From assembly GCF_017573465.1 (NCBI RefSeq), contig NZ_JAGEPF010000029.1, positions 62,001 to 126,000 on the forward strand: 64,000 bases of DNA, read 5' to 3'. The translations under genes and the position numbers were made by a program. Every line of letters begins with the position of its first letter. The stretch's first letter is position 1. Below, piece after piece: positions 48,248-56,158 of the stretch. The DNA comes from Actinomadura violacea. Its GTDB lineage: Bacteria; Actinomycetota; Actinomycetes; Streptosporangiales; Streptosporangiaceae. The notes below the pieces were generated by a model. The model saw only the letters and a program-made list of their open reading frames with translations. It was not told the DNA's origin and did no database searches.

Positions 48248-49399
48248 ATGGAGATCCGCCCCCTCGGCCCCGGCGACCTGGCCGAAACCCGCGACATCCG
48301 CGCCCGCGCCTTCGGCCCGATGACGGACGCCCGGTGGGAGGCGTCGCTGCGCTACTCGGCCCCGATGCTGGAGGCCGGGCGGTGGTTCGGCGGCTTCGAC
48401 GGCGACCGGATCGTGGCGACCGGCCGCATCCACGACATGACCCAGTGGTGGCACGGCCGGGCGGTCTCCATGGGCGGCATCGGCGGCATCACGGTCGCGC
48501 CGGAGGAGCGCGGCCGCGGGCTCGGGCGCCGGCTGATGACCGGGATCCTCGAGCGCTGCGCCGGCTTCGGGCACGCCGTCTCGATGCTGTACCCGGCGAC
48601 GACGCGGATCTACCGGTCGCTCGGCTGGGAGCACGCCGGCGCCCAGCACAAGATCGAGATCTCCGCGGAGGCGCTGCGCGGGATCGCCGCCGAGCGGGTG
48701 CCGGTGCGCCGGGCCGGGCCCGAGGACGCGGCGGAGGTCGCGGCGGTCATCGGCCGCGTCCACGCGTCCGCCGGCGACTGCGGGCCGGTCGGCTGGCACC
48801 CGTCCATGTGGCCGGTCCTCCTCGGCGATCCCGACTCGTACTGCTACCTGGCCGAGGACGGGTTCCTCGCCTACCGCTGGGCGGAGGGGAACACGGCGCT
48901 GGTGGTCGACCGGGCCGTGGCGGCCTCCGAGCGGACGCTGCGCGCGCTCTGGGCGATCGTGGGCTCCGGCTCGTCGACGGCCCCCACGGTCAGCGCCTGC
49001 GTCTCGCCCCTGGACCCGGTCCTGTGGCTGCCCGGCGAGCGTGAGAAGGAGACCGTCCGGCGCAGCCAGTGGATGCTGCGGGTGGTGGACGCGCCCGCCG
49101 CGATCGAGGCGCGCGGCTATCCGGAGGGTGTCGCCGTTTCGGTCCCGCTGGAGATCGACGACCCGCAGCGGCCGGAGAACACCGGCCACTGGCGCCTGGA
49201 GGTCAAGGACGGCGAGGGGCGACTGGAGCGCTCCCGCGAGGACGCCGCGGCGGTGCGCCTCGGCGCCCGGGGCCTGTCCGCCCTCTACGCGGGTGTTCCG
49301 GTCGCGACCCTGCGCCGCGTCGGCCTGCTCGGCGGCGGGGACGCGAGGGCGCTCTCCACCGCGTTCGCGGCCACGCCGTTCTCCCTCGACTACTTCTAG
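48248..49399 (+). CDS. Eis-like GNAT N-acetyltransferase
   Basis: A 383-residue protein with the three-part layout of the Eis family: an N-terminal GNAT domain (GGIGGITVAPEERGRGLGRRLM, the acetyl-CoA loop at about residues 75-98), a second degenerate GNAT domain and a C-terminal SCP2-like domain. It ends FSLDYF, with a terminal aromatic whose carboxylate serves as general base in Eis. Members acetylate aminoglycosides or protein lysines; the substrate here is unknown. It lies between two strong control points (yebC terminator and ruvC promoter) and is probably its own transcript. Confidence 0.92.
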   Translation: MEIRPLGPGDLAETRDIRARAFGPMTDARWEASLRYSAPMLEAGRWFGGFDGDRIVATGRIHDMTQWWHGRAVSMGGIGGITVAPEERGRGLGRRLMTGILERCAGFGHAVSMLYPATTRIYRSLGWEHAGAQHKIEISAEALRGIAAERVPVRRAGPEDAAEVAAVIGRVHASAGDCGPVGWHPSMWPVLLGDPDSYCYLAEDGFLAYRWAEGNTALVVDRAVAASERTLRALWAIVGSGSSTAPTVSACVSPLDPVLWLPGEREKETVRRSQWMLRVVDAPAAIEARGYPEGVAVSVPLEIDDPQRPENTGHWRLEVKDGEGRLERSREDAAAVRLGARGLSALYAGVPVATLRRVGLLGGGDARALSTAFAATPFSLDYF

Positions 49400-49426
49400 C
49401 GGGACACGCCCGCCGCGGGCCGACGA

Positions 49427-49461
49427 TGTCATGCTGACTTGGTAGCGTGTTCGGCCGAACA
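49427..49461 (+). promoter_or_regulatory. PafBC-type (RecA-NDp) promoter and palindrome before ruvC
   Basis: TGTCA (49427-49431) and the -10 TAGCGT (49443-49448) have the spacing of the mycobacterial RecA-NDp consensus (tTGTCRgtg-N8-TAnnnT). Immediately after, TGTTCGGCCGAACA (49448-49461) is a perfect 14-base palindrome near the expected transcription start. Confidence 0.6.
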
Positions 49462-49480
49462 GATGATCGAAGGAGCGGCC

Positions 49481-50080
49481 GTGCGGGTGATGGGGGTGGA
49501 CCCCGGGCTCACCCGGTGCGGGGTGGGCGTCGTCGAGGGCGCGCCCGGCAAGCGGCTGCACCTGGTGCACGTGACGGTGGTGCGGACCGCCCCCGACGAG
49601 GACCACGCGCTGCGGCTCCTCGGCGTCGAGCAGGGCATCGAGGCGCTGATGGACCAGCTGCGCCCCGACGCGGTCGCGGTCGAGCGGGTGTTCTCCCAGC
49701 ACAACGTCCGCACCGTGATGGGCACCGCGCAGGCCGCCGGCATCGCGATGCTGGCCGCCGCCCGCCGCGGCCTGCCGGTCGCGCTGCACACCCCGAGCGA
49801 GGCCAAGGCCGCCGTCACCGGCAACGGCCGCGCCGACAAGGCGCAGGTGACCAGGATGGTGACCCGCCTGCTGAACCTCGACGCGGCGCCGAGGCCGGCG
49901 GACGCGGCCGACGCGCTCGCCCTCGCGATCTGCCATGTGTGGCGCGGCGGCGCGCAGCAGCGCCTCGCGCGGGCGCAGGTGTCGCGGATCGAGGAGGCGG
50001 CGCGGGCCGAGCGCGAGCGGCTGGCCGCCCGGACCACCACCGCCCCCGGGGGCGGGAGCAGAGGAGGAACTGTCCAGTGA
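49481..50080 (+). CDS. ruvC: Holliday junction resolvase RuvC
   Basis: A 199-residue nuclease that resolves four-way junctions. The first acidic residue is in VDPGLTRCG (Asp7), the second in AVERVFSQHN, and the C-terminal acidic pair in DAADALALAICH. GTG 49481 follows AAGGAGC at 6 bases; an in-frame upstream start at 49439 lies inside the promoter. The last 25 residues form a charged tail. It overlaps ruvA by four bases. Confidence 0.97.
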   Translation: MRVMGVDPGLTRCGVGVVEGAPGKRLHLVHVTVVRTAPDEDHALRLLGVEQGIEALMDQLRPDAVAVERVFSQHNVRTVMGTAQAAGIAMLAAARRGLPVALHTPSEAKAAVTGNGRADKAQVTRMVTRLLNLDAAPRPADAADALALAICHVWRGGAQQRLARAQVSRIEEAARAERERLAARTTTAPGGGSRGGTVQ

Positions 50081-50682
50081 TCGCCTTCGTCAGCGGCCAG
50101 GTGGCCGCCGCCGGGCCGGACGGCGCGGTGATCGACGTGCACGGCGTCGGCCTGGCCGTGCAGTGCACGCCCGCGACCCTCGCCGGGCTGCGGGTCGGCG
50201 ACCAGGCGAAGGTGCCCACCTCGCTGGTCGTCCGGGAGGACTCGCTGACCCTGTTCGGGTTCGCCGACGACGACGAGCGGACGGTGTTCGAGCTGCTGCA
50301 GACCGCCAGCGGCGTCGGCCCGCGCCTCGCGCTGGCGATGCTGGCCGTGCACACCCCGAACGCGCTGCGCCGCGCCGTCGCCACCGAGGACCTGAACGCG
50401 CTCACCAAGGTGCCGGGGATCGGCAAGAAAGGCGCGCAGCGGATCGTCCTGGAGCTGAAGGACCGGCTCGGCGGCCCGGTCGGCGACGGCGCCGCCGAGG
50501 TGCGCGCGCCCGCCGCGTCCGAGGCGTGGCGCGCCCAGGTCCAGATGGGCCTGGTCAACCTCGGCTGGTCCGCCAAGGACGCGGACGCGGCCGTCGACGC
50601 GGTCGCCGCCGACCTCGACGGCGCCGAGGCGCCGCCGGTCGCGGCGCTGCTGAAGTCCGCGCTGAAGAAGCTCGCCAAGTGA
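50077..50682 (+). CDS. ruvA: Holliday junction DNA helicase subunit RuvA
   Basis: 201 residues. The OB-fold domain (MIAFVSGQVAAAGPDGAVIDVHGVGLAVQC) is followed by two helix-hairpin-helix motifs (LLQTASGVGPRLALAML and LTKVPGIGKKGAQRIVLELKDRL) and the C-terminal RuvB-binding domain. It binds the junction and loads RuvB. It starts at GTG 50077 with overlaps to both neighbours. Confidence 0.98.
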   Translation: MIAFVSGQVAAAGPDGAVIDVHGVGLAVQCTPATLAGLRVGDQAKVPTSLVVREDSLTLFGFADDDERTVFELLQTASGVGPRLALAMLAVHTPNALRRAVATEDLNALTKVPGIGKKGAQRIVLELKDRLGGPVGDGAAEVRAPAASEAWRAQVQMGLVNLGWSAKDADAAVDAVAADLDGAEAPPVAALLKSALKKLAK

Positions 50683-51749
50683 TGGAGGACGCGGAGCGGC
50701 TGGTCTCGGCGGACGCGGAGGGCGCCGAGGAGCAGGTGATCGAGGCGGCGCTGCGGCCGAAGAAGCTCGACGACTTCGTCGGGCAGGAGCGGGTCCGCGA
50801 GCAGCTGTCGCTGGTGCTGCGCGGGGCGCTGCGGCGCGGCCGCACGCCCGACCACGTGCTGCTGTCGGGCGGCCCGGGGCTCGGCAAGACGACCCTCGCC
50901 ATGATCATCGCGGCGGAGCTGGGGCAGCCGCTGCGGATCTCCTCGGGCCCCGCGATCGAGCGCGCCGGCGACCTGGCGGCGGTGCTGTCCACGCTCGCCG
51001 AGGGCGAGGTGCTGTTCCTCGACGAGATCCACCGGCTGGCGCGGCCCGCCGAGGAGATGCTCTACATGGCGATGGAGGACTTCCGGGTCGACGTCGTCGT
51101 GGGCAAGGGCCCGGGCGCGACCGCGATCCCGCTGGACATCGCGCCGTTCACACTGGTCGGCGCGACGACCCGGGCGGGCATGCTGCCCGGCCCGCTGCGC
51201 GACCGGTTCGGGTTCGTCGCGCACATGGACTTCTACGAGCCCGCGGAGCTGGAGGTGATCGTCCGGCGCTCGGCGCGGCTGCTGGACGTGGAGATCACCG
51301 ACGACGGCGCCGCCGAGGTCGCCGGGCGGTCCCGGGGGACGCCGCGGATCGCCAACCGGCTGCTGCGCCGCGTCCGCGACTACGCCGAGGTCCGCGCGGA
51401 CGGCGTGATCACGCAGGAGCTGGCGCGGGCCGCCCTCCGACTGTACGAGGTGGACGAGCGTGGTCTGGACCGCCTCGACCGGGCCGTCCTGGAGTCCCTG
51501 ATGCGCAAGTTCGGCGGGGGGCCGGTGGGGCTGTCGACGCTCGCGGTGTCGGTGGGGGAGGAGCCGGAGACGGTCGAGGTCGTCGCCGAGCCGTTCCTCG
51601 TCCGGCAGGGCCTGCTCGCCAGGACGCCCCGGGGCCGCATCGCGACGCCCGCCGCGTGGGCGCACCTCGGCATCGCCCAGCCGGCCGCCTCGCCCATGGC
51701 CGGTACGCTGTTCGAGGTAAGCGACGACGCCGATCGGCCCGAACAGTGA
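50682..51749 (+). CDS. ruvB: Holliday junction branch migration ATPase RuvB
   Basis: A 355-residue AAA+ motor. Walker A is GGPGLGKTTLA, Walker B LFLDEIHRL, sensor 1 LVGATTRAGMLPGPLRDRFG with the arginine finger, and sensor 2 SRGTPRIANRLLRR. The C-terminal winged helix (LMRKFGGGPVGLSTLA) contacts DNA. It shares one base with the ruvA stop. Branch migration with RuvA and cutting by RuvC complete the set. Confidence 0.98.
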   Translation: MEDAERLVSADAEGAEEQVIEAALRPKKLDDFVGQERVREQLSLVLRGALRRGRTPDHVLLSGGPGLGKTTLAMIIAAELGQPLRISSGPAIERAGDLAAVLSTLAEGEVLFLDEIHRLARPAEEMLYMAMEDFRVDVVVGKGPGATAIPLDIAPFTLVGATTRAGMLPGPLRDRFGFVAHMDFYEPAELEVIVRRSARLLDVEITDDGAAEVAGRSRGTPRIANRLLRRVRDYAEVRADGVITQELARAALRLYEVDERGLDRLDRAVLESLMRKFGGGPVGLSTLAVSVGEEPETVEVVAEPFLVRQGLLARTPRGRIATPAAWAHLGIAQPAASPMAGTLFEVSDDADRPEQ

Positions 51750-51799
51750 TCATGTTGTAACGGGATGGGAACTTCCCGGCGTCGCGGATCGTCACGTCG

Positions 51800-51888
51800 T
51801 TGCCGGGGTCTCGCGTACTCTCTAGACTCCGGGACTTGGTTCCACCGTCTCCAGCCCGCGTTCCCCATGGGGTGACCGATCCGGTCAC
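51800..51888 (+). promoter_or_regulatory. yajC-secDF promoter and leader hairpin
   Basis: TTGCCG (51800-51805) and TAGACT (51823-51828) are 17 bases apart, a good housekeeping promoter. In the leader, GTGACCG (51872-51878) pairs with CGGTCAC (51882-51888) across a 3-base loop. Confidence 0.65.
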
Positions 51889-51924
51889 AGGCTGGGCAAA
51901 CCACATCGGAAGGATGCCCCAGTA

Positions 51925-52431
51925 ATGGGCAGCGACATGATTTTGGCGGCTTCGTCCGGCGGCAGCGGGGGCTTCAACCTGCTGCTGCTCCTCGCCGTCC
52001 CCGTGGTCTTCTACTTCCTGCTCATCCGGCCGCAGAGCAAGCGGCGCAAGGATCAGATGCAGATGCAGAACGCCATGGAGCCGGGTGCCCGGGTGCTGAC
52101 CACCAGCGGCATCCGCGCCACCGTGGTCTCCGTCGACGACGACGGTCTCCTGCTGGAGATCGCGCCGGGCGTCGAGGTCCACTTCGTCAAGCAGGCCGTC
52201 ATGCAGGTCCTCAAGGACGACGAGCCCGAGGAGCTGGACGACGAGGCCGACGACGACGAGCTCGAGGCCGACGAGGACGCCGAGCGCGTCGACCTGTCCA
52301 AGGACGAGCCGGCCGAGGTGGACCTGTCCAAGGACGCCGCCGGCGACGCGGCGGACCTCGACGACGAGGACGAGGACGACGAGTCCAAGCCCAAGGCGAA
52401 GGCCAAGGCCGGGGAGAAGCCCTCGGCCTGA
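51925..52431 (+). CDS. yajC: Preprotein translocase subunit YajC
   Basis: 168 residues. One membrane segment (FNLLLLLAVPVVFYFLLIRPQSKRRKD, about 16-40) carries the family motif, followed by the small cytoplasmic domain MEPGARVLTTSGIRATVV. The last 70 residues are an Asp/Glu-rich tail with repeated VDLSKD, longer than in proteobacterial YajC but common in actinobacteria. It joins SecDF at the translocon. Confidence 0.96.
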   Translation: MGSDMILAASSGGSGGFNLLLLLAVPVVFYFLLIRPQSKRRKDQMQMQNAMEPGARVLTTSGIRATVVSVDDDGLLLEIAPGVEVHFVKQAVMQVLKDDEPEELDDEADDDELEADEDAERVDLSKDEPAEVDLSKDAAGDAADLDDEDEDDESKPKAKAKAGEKPSA

Positions 52432-52472
52432 CACGCCTCCGGCAACGACTCAAGACGGGAAGAAAACGACCA

Positions 52473-54257
52473 GTGGCCTCGCCTAGCAACGTTCCCAAGC
52501 CCGGGCGCACGCTCTTCGCGCTCTTCGCGGTCATCGCGATCCTGGCCGGCGTCGCGGTCCTGCAGGGCCAGATCAAGCCCAAGCTCGGTCTGGACCTGGC
52601 GGGCGGGACGACCGTCACGCTCACCGCGAAGACCGAGCAGGGCAAGAACCCGCCGGCGGACCTGATGAACCAGGCCGTCAAGATCATGACGCAGCGGGTC
52701 AACGGTCTGGGCGTGTCCGACGCCGAGGTCGCCAAGCAGGGCAGCAACAACATCGTGGTGAACGTGCCCGGCGAGGGGCAGGGCCGCGTCGTCGGGCTGA
52801 TCGGCACGACCGCCAAGCTGCAGTTCCGGCAGGTGTTCGCCTACACCGACGGCAAGCCCTCGGCGGGCGGGGCCACCCCCGCCCCGTCCACGAGCCCGTC
52901 GGGGAAGCCGAGCCCGTCCGGCAAGCCCAGCCCGGGCACGACGCCGTCGACGTCGCCGTCCGCGTCCGCGACGCCGCGCAGGCGCGCGGTGTCGGACGCG
53001 CTGGCGGCGCCGACGCCGAAGCCGTCCGGCACGCCGTCGGCGTCCCCGTCGGCGTCGCCGTCCTCGCCGCTGGTGTCGCCGTCGCCGTCCACCGGCGCCC
53101 AGACCTACCCGGGCGTCACCGACCAGGCGGTCATCAAGCAGTTCGAGTCGCTGGACTGCTACAACGGCGACCGGCACGCGCCGGGCTCCAACGACCCGAA
53201 CCGCAAGTTCGTCGCCTCGTGCGCCCAGAAGGTCGAGAACGGCCAGGTCGGCAAGTACATCCTCGGCCCGGTCCGGGTGCTGGGCGAGAACGTCAAGAGC
53301 GCGACCGCGATGCCGCCGAACTCCCAGCAGGGCCAGGCGAGCTGGTCGGTGGCGCTGAAGTTCGACGGCAAGGGCGCCCGCCAGTTCGGCGACGTCACCA
53401 CCGACGCGTCCAAGGCCTTCCAGGCCGACCAGTCCTCGCCGCAGGCGCAGGTCGCGATCGTGCTGGACGGCCAGGTCGTGTCCGCGCCGCAGATCAACCA
53501 GGGCGCGATCACCGGCGGCAGCGCCAGCATCGACGGCCCGGCCGACAGCTTCACCCAGCAGTACGCGACCGACCTCGCCAACGTGCTGAAGTACGGGGCG
53601 CTGCCGCTGGAGTTCAAGCAGAGCTCCATCGACGAGGTGTCGTCCACCCTGGGCTCCGACCAGCTGACCGGCGGCCTGATCGCCGGCGCGATCGGCCTCG
53701 GCCTGGTCCTGGTCTACTGCATGGTGTACTACCGGGGCCTCGGCCTCGTCGCGGTGTCCAGCCTGATCGTCGCCTCCGTGATCACCTATGAGGCGGTGGT
53801 GATCCTCGGCGAGGGGATGGGCTTCCGGCTCTCGCTGCCGCACATCATCGGCCTGATCGTGTCGATCGGCATCACCGCCGACTCGTTCATCGTCTACTTC
53901 GAGCGGCTGCGGGACGAGCTGAGAGCGGGCCGCAAGCTGCGCTCGTCGGTGGAGAACGCCTGGAAGCGGGCGCGGCGCACCATCCTGGTCGCCGACGCGG
54001 TGACCTTCCTGGCCGCCGTGGTCCTGTACTTCCTCGCGGTCGGCGGCGTCGCCGGGTTCGCGTTCGCGATGGGCCTGACCACGCTGATCGACATCGTGGT
54101 GGTGTTCTTCTTCACCAAGCCGATGGTCGCCCTGCTGTCGCGGACGAAGTTCTTCGGCCGCGGGCATCCGATGTCCGGGCTGGACCCCAAACGGCTGCGC
54201 CGCACCGCCCAGGGCGCCTCGGGCGTCGCCGCCAGCAAGACGAGCCAGGAGGCCTGA
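52473..54257 (+). CDS. secD: Protein translocase subunit SecD
   Basis: A 594-residue proton-driven export subunit. An N-terminal membrane segment precedes the conserved KLGLDLAGGTTVTL. The large external P1 region contains a Ser/Pro/Gly/Lys/Thr-rich insertion of about 80 residues (about 130-208) absent from E. coli SecD. Five membrane segments follow from about residue 400, with ADSFIVYFERLRDELRAGR between two of them. It starts at GTG 52473 and works with SecF three bases downstream to pull proteins through SecYEG. Confidence 0.97.
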   Translation: MASPSNVPKPGRTLFALFAVIAILAGVAVLQGQIKPKLGLDLAGGTTVTLTAKTEQGKNPPADLMNQAVKIMTQRVNGLGVSDAEVAKQGSNNIVVNVPGEGQGRVVGLIGTTAKLQFRQVFAYTDGKPSAGGATPAPSTSPSGKPSPSGKPSPGTTPSTSPSASATPRRRAVSDALAAPTPKPSGTPSASPSASPSSPLVSPSPSTGAQTYPGVTDQAVIKQFESLDCYNGDRHAPGSNDPNRKFVASCAQKVENGQVGKYILGPVRVLGENVKSATAMPPNSQQGQASWSVALKFDGKGARQFGDVTTDASKAFQADQSSPQAQVAIVLDGQVVSAPQINQGAITGGSASIDGPADSFTQQYATDLANVLKYGALPLEFKQSSIDEVSSTLGSDQLTGGLIAGAIGLGLVLVYCMVYYRGLGLVAVSSLIVASVITYEAVVILGEGMGFRLSLPHIIGLIVSIGITADSFIVYFERLRDELRAGRKLRSSVENAWKRARRTILVADAVTFLAAVVLYFLAVGGVAGFAFAMGLTTLIDIVVVFFFTKPMVALLSRTKFFGRGHPMSGLDPKRLRRTAQGASGVAASKTSQEA

Positions 54258-54260
54258 GCC

Positions 54261-55430
54261 ATGGGGCTGCGCGCGGTCATCTCCCGGATCTACCGGGGCG
54301 AGATCAGCGCCGACATCGTCGGCAAGCCGAAGATCTGGTACGGGCTGTCGGGGGCCCTGCTGATCCTGTCGATCGCCGGGCTGCTGATCCAGGGCCTCAA
54401 CTTCGGCGTGGAGTTCAAGGGCGGCTCGGTCTTCACCTTCAAGTCGCCGAGCTCGTCGATCGAGCAGGTGCGCAGCGCCGCGTCGGACGGCGGCGCGCAC
54501 GACCCGATCGTGCAGAAGGCCGGCGACGACTGGCGGGTCACCACCCAGAGCCTGTCCTCCACCCAGGTGACCCAGGTCAAGGAGACCATCGACAAGGAGC
54601 TGAAGGTCCCCGCGAACAAGGTCAGCACCCAGGTGGTCGGCGCCTCGTGGGGCGGGGAGATCCAGAAGAAGGCGTGGCAGGCGCTCGTCGTCTTCATGAT
54701 CCTGATCATCGGCTACCTGTCGGTGGCGTTCGAGTGGCGGATGGCGGTCGCCGCCGTCGTCGCCCTCGTGCACGACCTGATCATCACGGCGGGCGTGTAC
54801 GCCTGGTCGGGGTTCGAGGTCACGCCGGCGACGCTGCTGGGCTTCCTGACGATCCTCGGGTACTCGCTGTACGACGCGGTGGTCGTCTTCGACATGATCA
54901 AGGAGGTCACCAAGCCGCTCGGCCCGACCTCCAGGACGACCTACAGCGAGGCGGCCAACCAGGCGCTGAGCAGCACCCTGGTCCGGTCGCTGAACACCTC
55001 GCTGGTCGCGATCCTGCCGGTCGGCGCGATCCTGTTCATCGGCACCACGTTGTTCGGGGCGGGCACGCTGAAGGACCTGTCGCTCGCGCTGTTCGTCGGC
55101 ATGATCATCGGTACGTACTCCTCGCTGTGCGTGGCGACGCCGCTGCTGGTGCAGCTCAAGGAGCGCGAGCCGAAGTACAAGCAGATCCGCGCGAACATCG
55201 CCCGCCGCGAGCAGAGCGCCAAGCGGCAGGTCAGGAGCGCGAAGGTCAGGGCCGCCACCGGGGCGTCCGGCGACGCGCCGGCGGACGACGAGCCCGGCGA
55301 TGACGGCGACGGCGACGCGCCGTCCACCGAGGGGCTGCCGTCCGGCGTGACCATCAAGAAGGTCGTGCAGACCGGGCCGCGGCAGCAGCCGCGCCGCGGC
55401 ACCCGACAGCAGCGCCGCGGCGGCAAGTAG
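54261..55430 (+). CDS. secF: Protein translocase subunit SecF
   Basis: A 389-residue membrane protein. NFGVEFKGGSVFTFKSP is the SecF N-terminal motif after the first membrane segment, then the P4 region, then five segments including YSLYDAVVVFDMIKE and NTSLVAILPVGAILF. The C-terminal 80 residues are charged and disordered. It is directly coupled to secD and ends before a very strong terminator. Confidence 0.97.
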   Translation: MGLRAVISRIYRGEISADIVGKPKIWYGLSGALLILSIAGLLIQGLNFGVEFKGGSVFTFKSPSSSIEQVRSAASDGGAHDPIVQKAGDDWRVTTQSLSSTQVTQVKETIDKELKVPANKVSTQVVGASWGGEIQKKAWQALVVFMILIIGYLSVAFEWRMAVAAVVALVHDLIITAGVYAWSGFEVTPATLLGFLTILGYSLYDAVVVFDMIKEVTKPLGPTSRTTYSEAANQALSSTLVRSLNTSLVAILPVGAILFIGTTLFGAGTLKDLSLALFVGMIIGTYSSLCVATPLLVQLKEREPKYKQIRANIARREQSAKRQVRSAKVRAATGASGDAPADDEPGDDGDGDAPSTEGLPSGVTIKKVVQTGPRQQPRRGTRQQRRGGK

Positions 55431-55438
55431 AGCGGGAA

Positions 55439-55490
55439 GCGCCGTGCCCGCGCCGGTCACCCACCGTGGTGACGGGCGCGGGCACGGCGC
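55439..55490 (+). terminator. Long hairpin terminator after secF
   Basis: 16-base arms 55439-55454 and 55475-55490 pair perfectly, and an inner stem (GTCACC 55456-55461 with GGTGAC 55468-55473) continues the hairpin. It isolates yajC-secDF from apt. Confidence 0.9.
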
Positions 55491-55535
55491 GGTCATGAGC
55501 GGGATCACGTGCGATTCGTCACAGGGAGTGAAACG

Positions 55536-56060
55536 GTGGACCTCGGCAAGCTGATCCAGGAGCGGATCCGCGACGTGGACGACTACCCGAAGCCGGGCGT
55601 GGTGTTCAAGGACATCACCCCGCTGCTGGCCGACCACGTCGCGTTCGCCGGGGTCGTCGACTCGATCGTCAACCACCACGGCCGCGGCACCGTCGACAAG
55701 ATCGTCGGGATCGAGGCGCGCGGGTTCATCCTCGCCGCGCCGGTCGCCTACCACTTCGGCGCGGGCTTCGTCCCGGTGCGCAAAAAGGGGAAGCTGCCGT
55801 CGCGGACGCACGAGGAGACCTATGATCTCGAGTACGGGACCGAGACGATCGAGATCCACGTCGACGCCTTCGAGCCCGGCGACCGGGTGCTGATCGTCGA
55901 CGACGTGCTGGCCACCGGCGGGACGGCCCGTGCCGCCGCCGAGCTGGTCCGCCGCGGTGGCGGCGAGGTCGTCGGCCTGTCGGTGCTGCTGGAGCTGTCG
56001 TTCCTGCACGGGCGCGACAAGCTGGGGAATCTGGACGTCCATTCATTGGTTACGGTCTAG
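55536..56060 (+). CDS. apt: Adenine phosphoribosyltransferase
   Basis: A 174-residue purine salvage enzyme that makes AMP from adenine and PRPP. The PRPP-binding motif is VLIVDDVLATGGTA, with the upstream DYPKPGVVFKDITPLL and GIEARGFILAAPVAYHFGAGFVPVRKKGKLP, all typical. GTG 55536 follows AGGGAG and gives the usual length; GTG 55509 is possible. The pair apt-rel is conserved in actinobacteria and links purine salvage to (p)ppGpp. Confidence 0.97.
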   Translation: MDLGKLIQERIRDVDDYPKPGVVFKDITPLLADHVAFAGVVDSIVNHHGRGTVDKIVGIEARGFILAAPVAYHFGAGFVPVRKKGKLPSRTHEETYDLEYGTETIEIHVDAFEPGDRVLIVDDVLATGGTARAAAELVRRGGGEVVGLSVLLELSFLHGRDKLGNLDVHSLVTV

Positions 56061-56158
56061 GACGAAATGCCCGGCGGATACACTGGCTCCCAGGATCCGC
56101 CGGGGACGGGTGTCCCCGCCGGCGCGGAGACGGCGCCCGCGAGGGCTGAGGAGGCTGG

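Noticed and set aside
49448..49461. A LexA SOS box before ruvC
   Set aside because: The palindrome is GTTCG-GC-CGAAC, whereas the actinobacterial LexA box is CGAAC-N4-GTTCG; order and spacing do not match.
52053..56042. A very long open frame on the minus strand opposite yajC, secD, secF and apt
   Set aside because: It is the antisense shadow of strongly conserved genes in high-GC DNA; its protein is a low-complexity run of Arg, Asp, Gly and Val without any domain.
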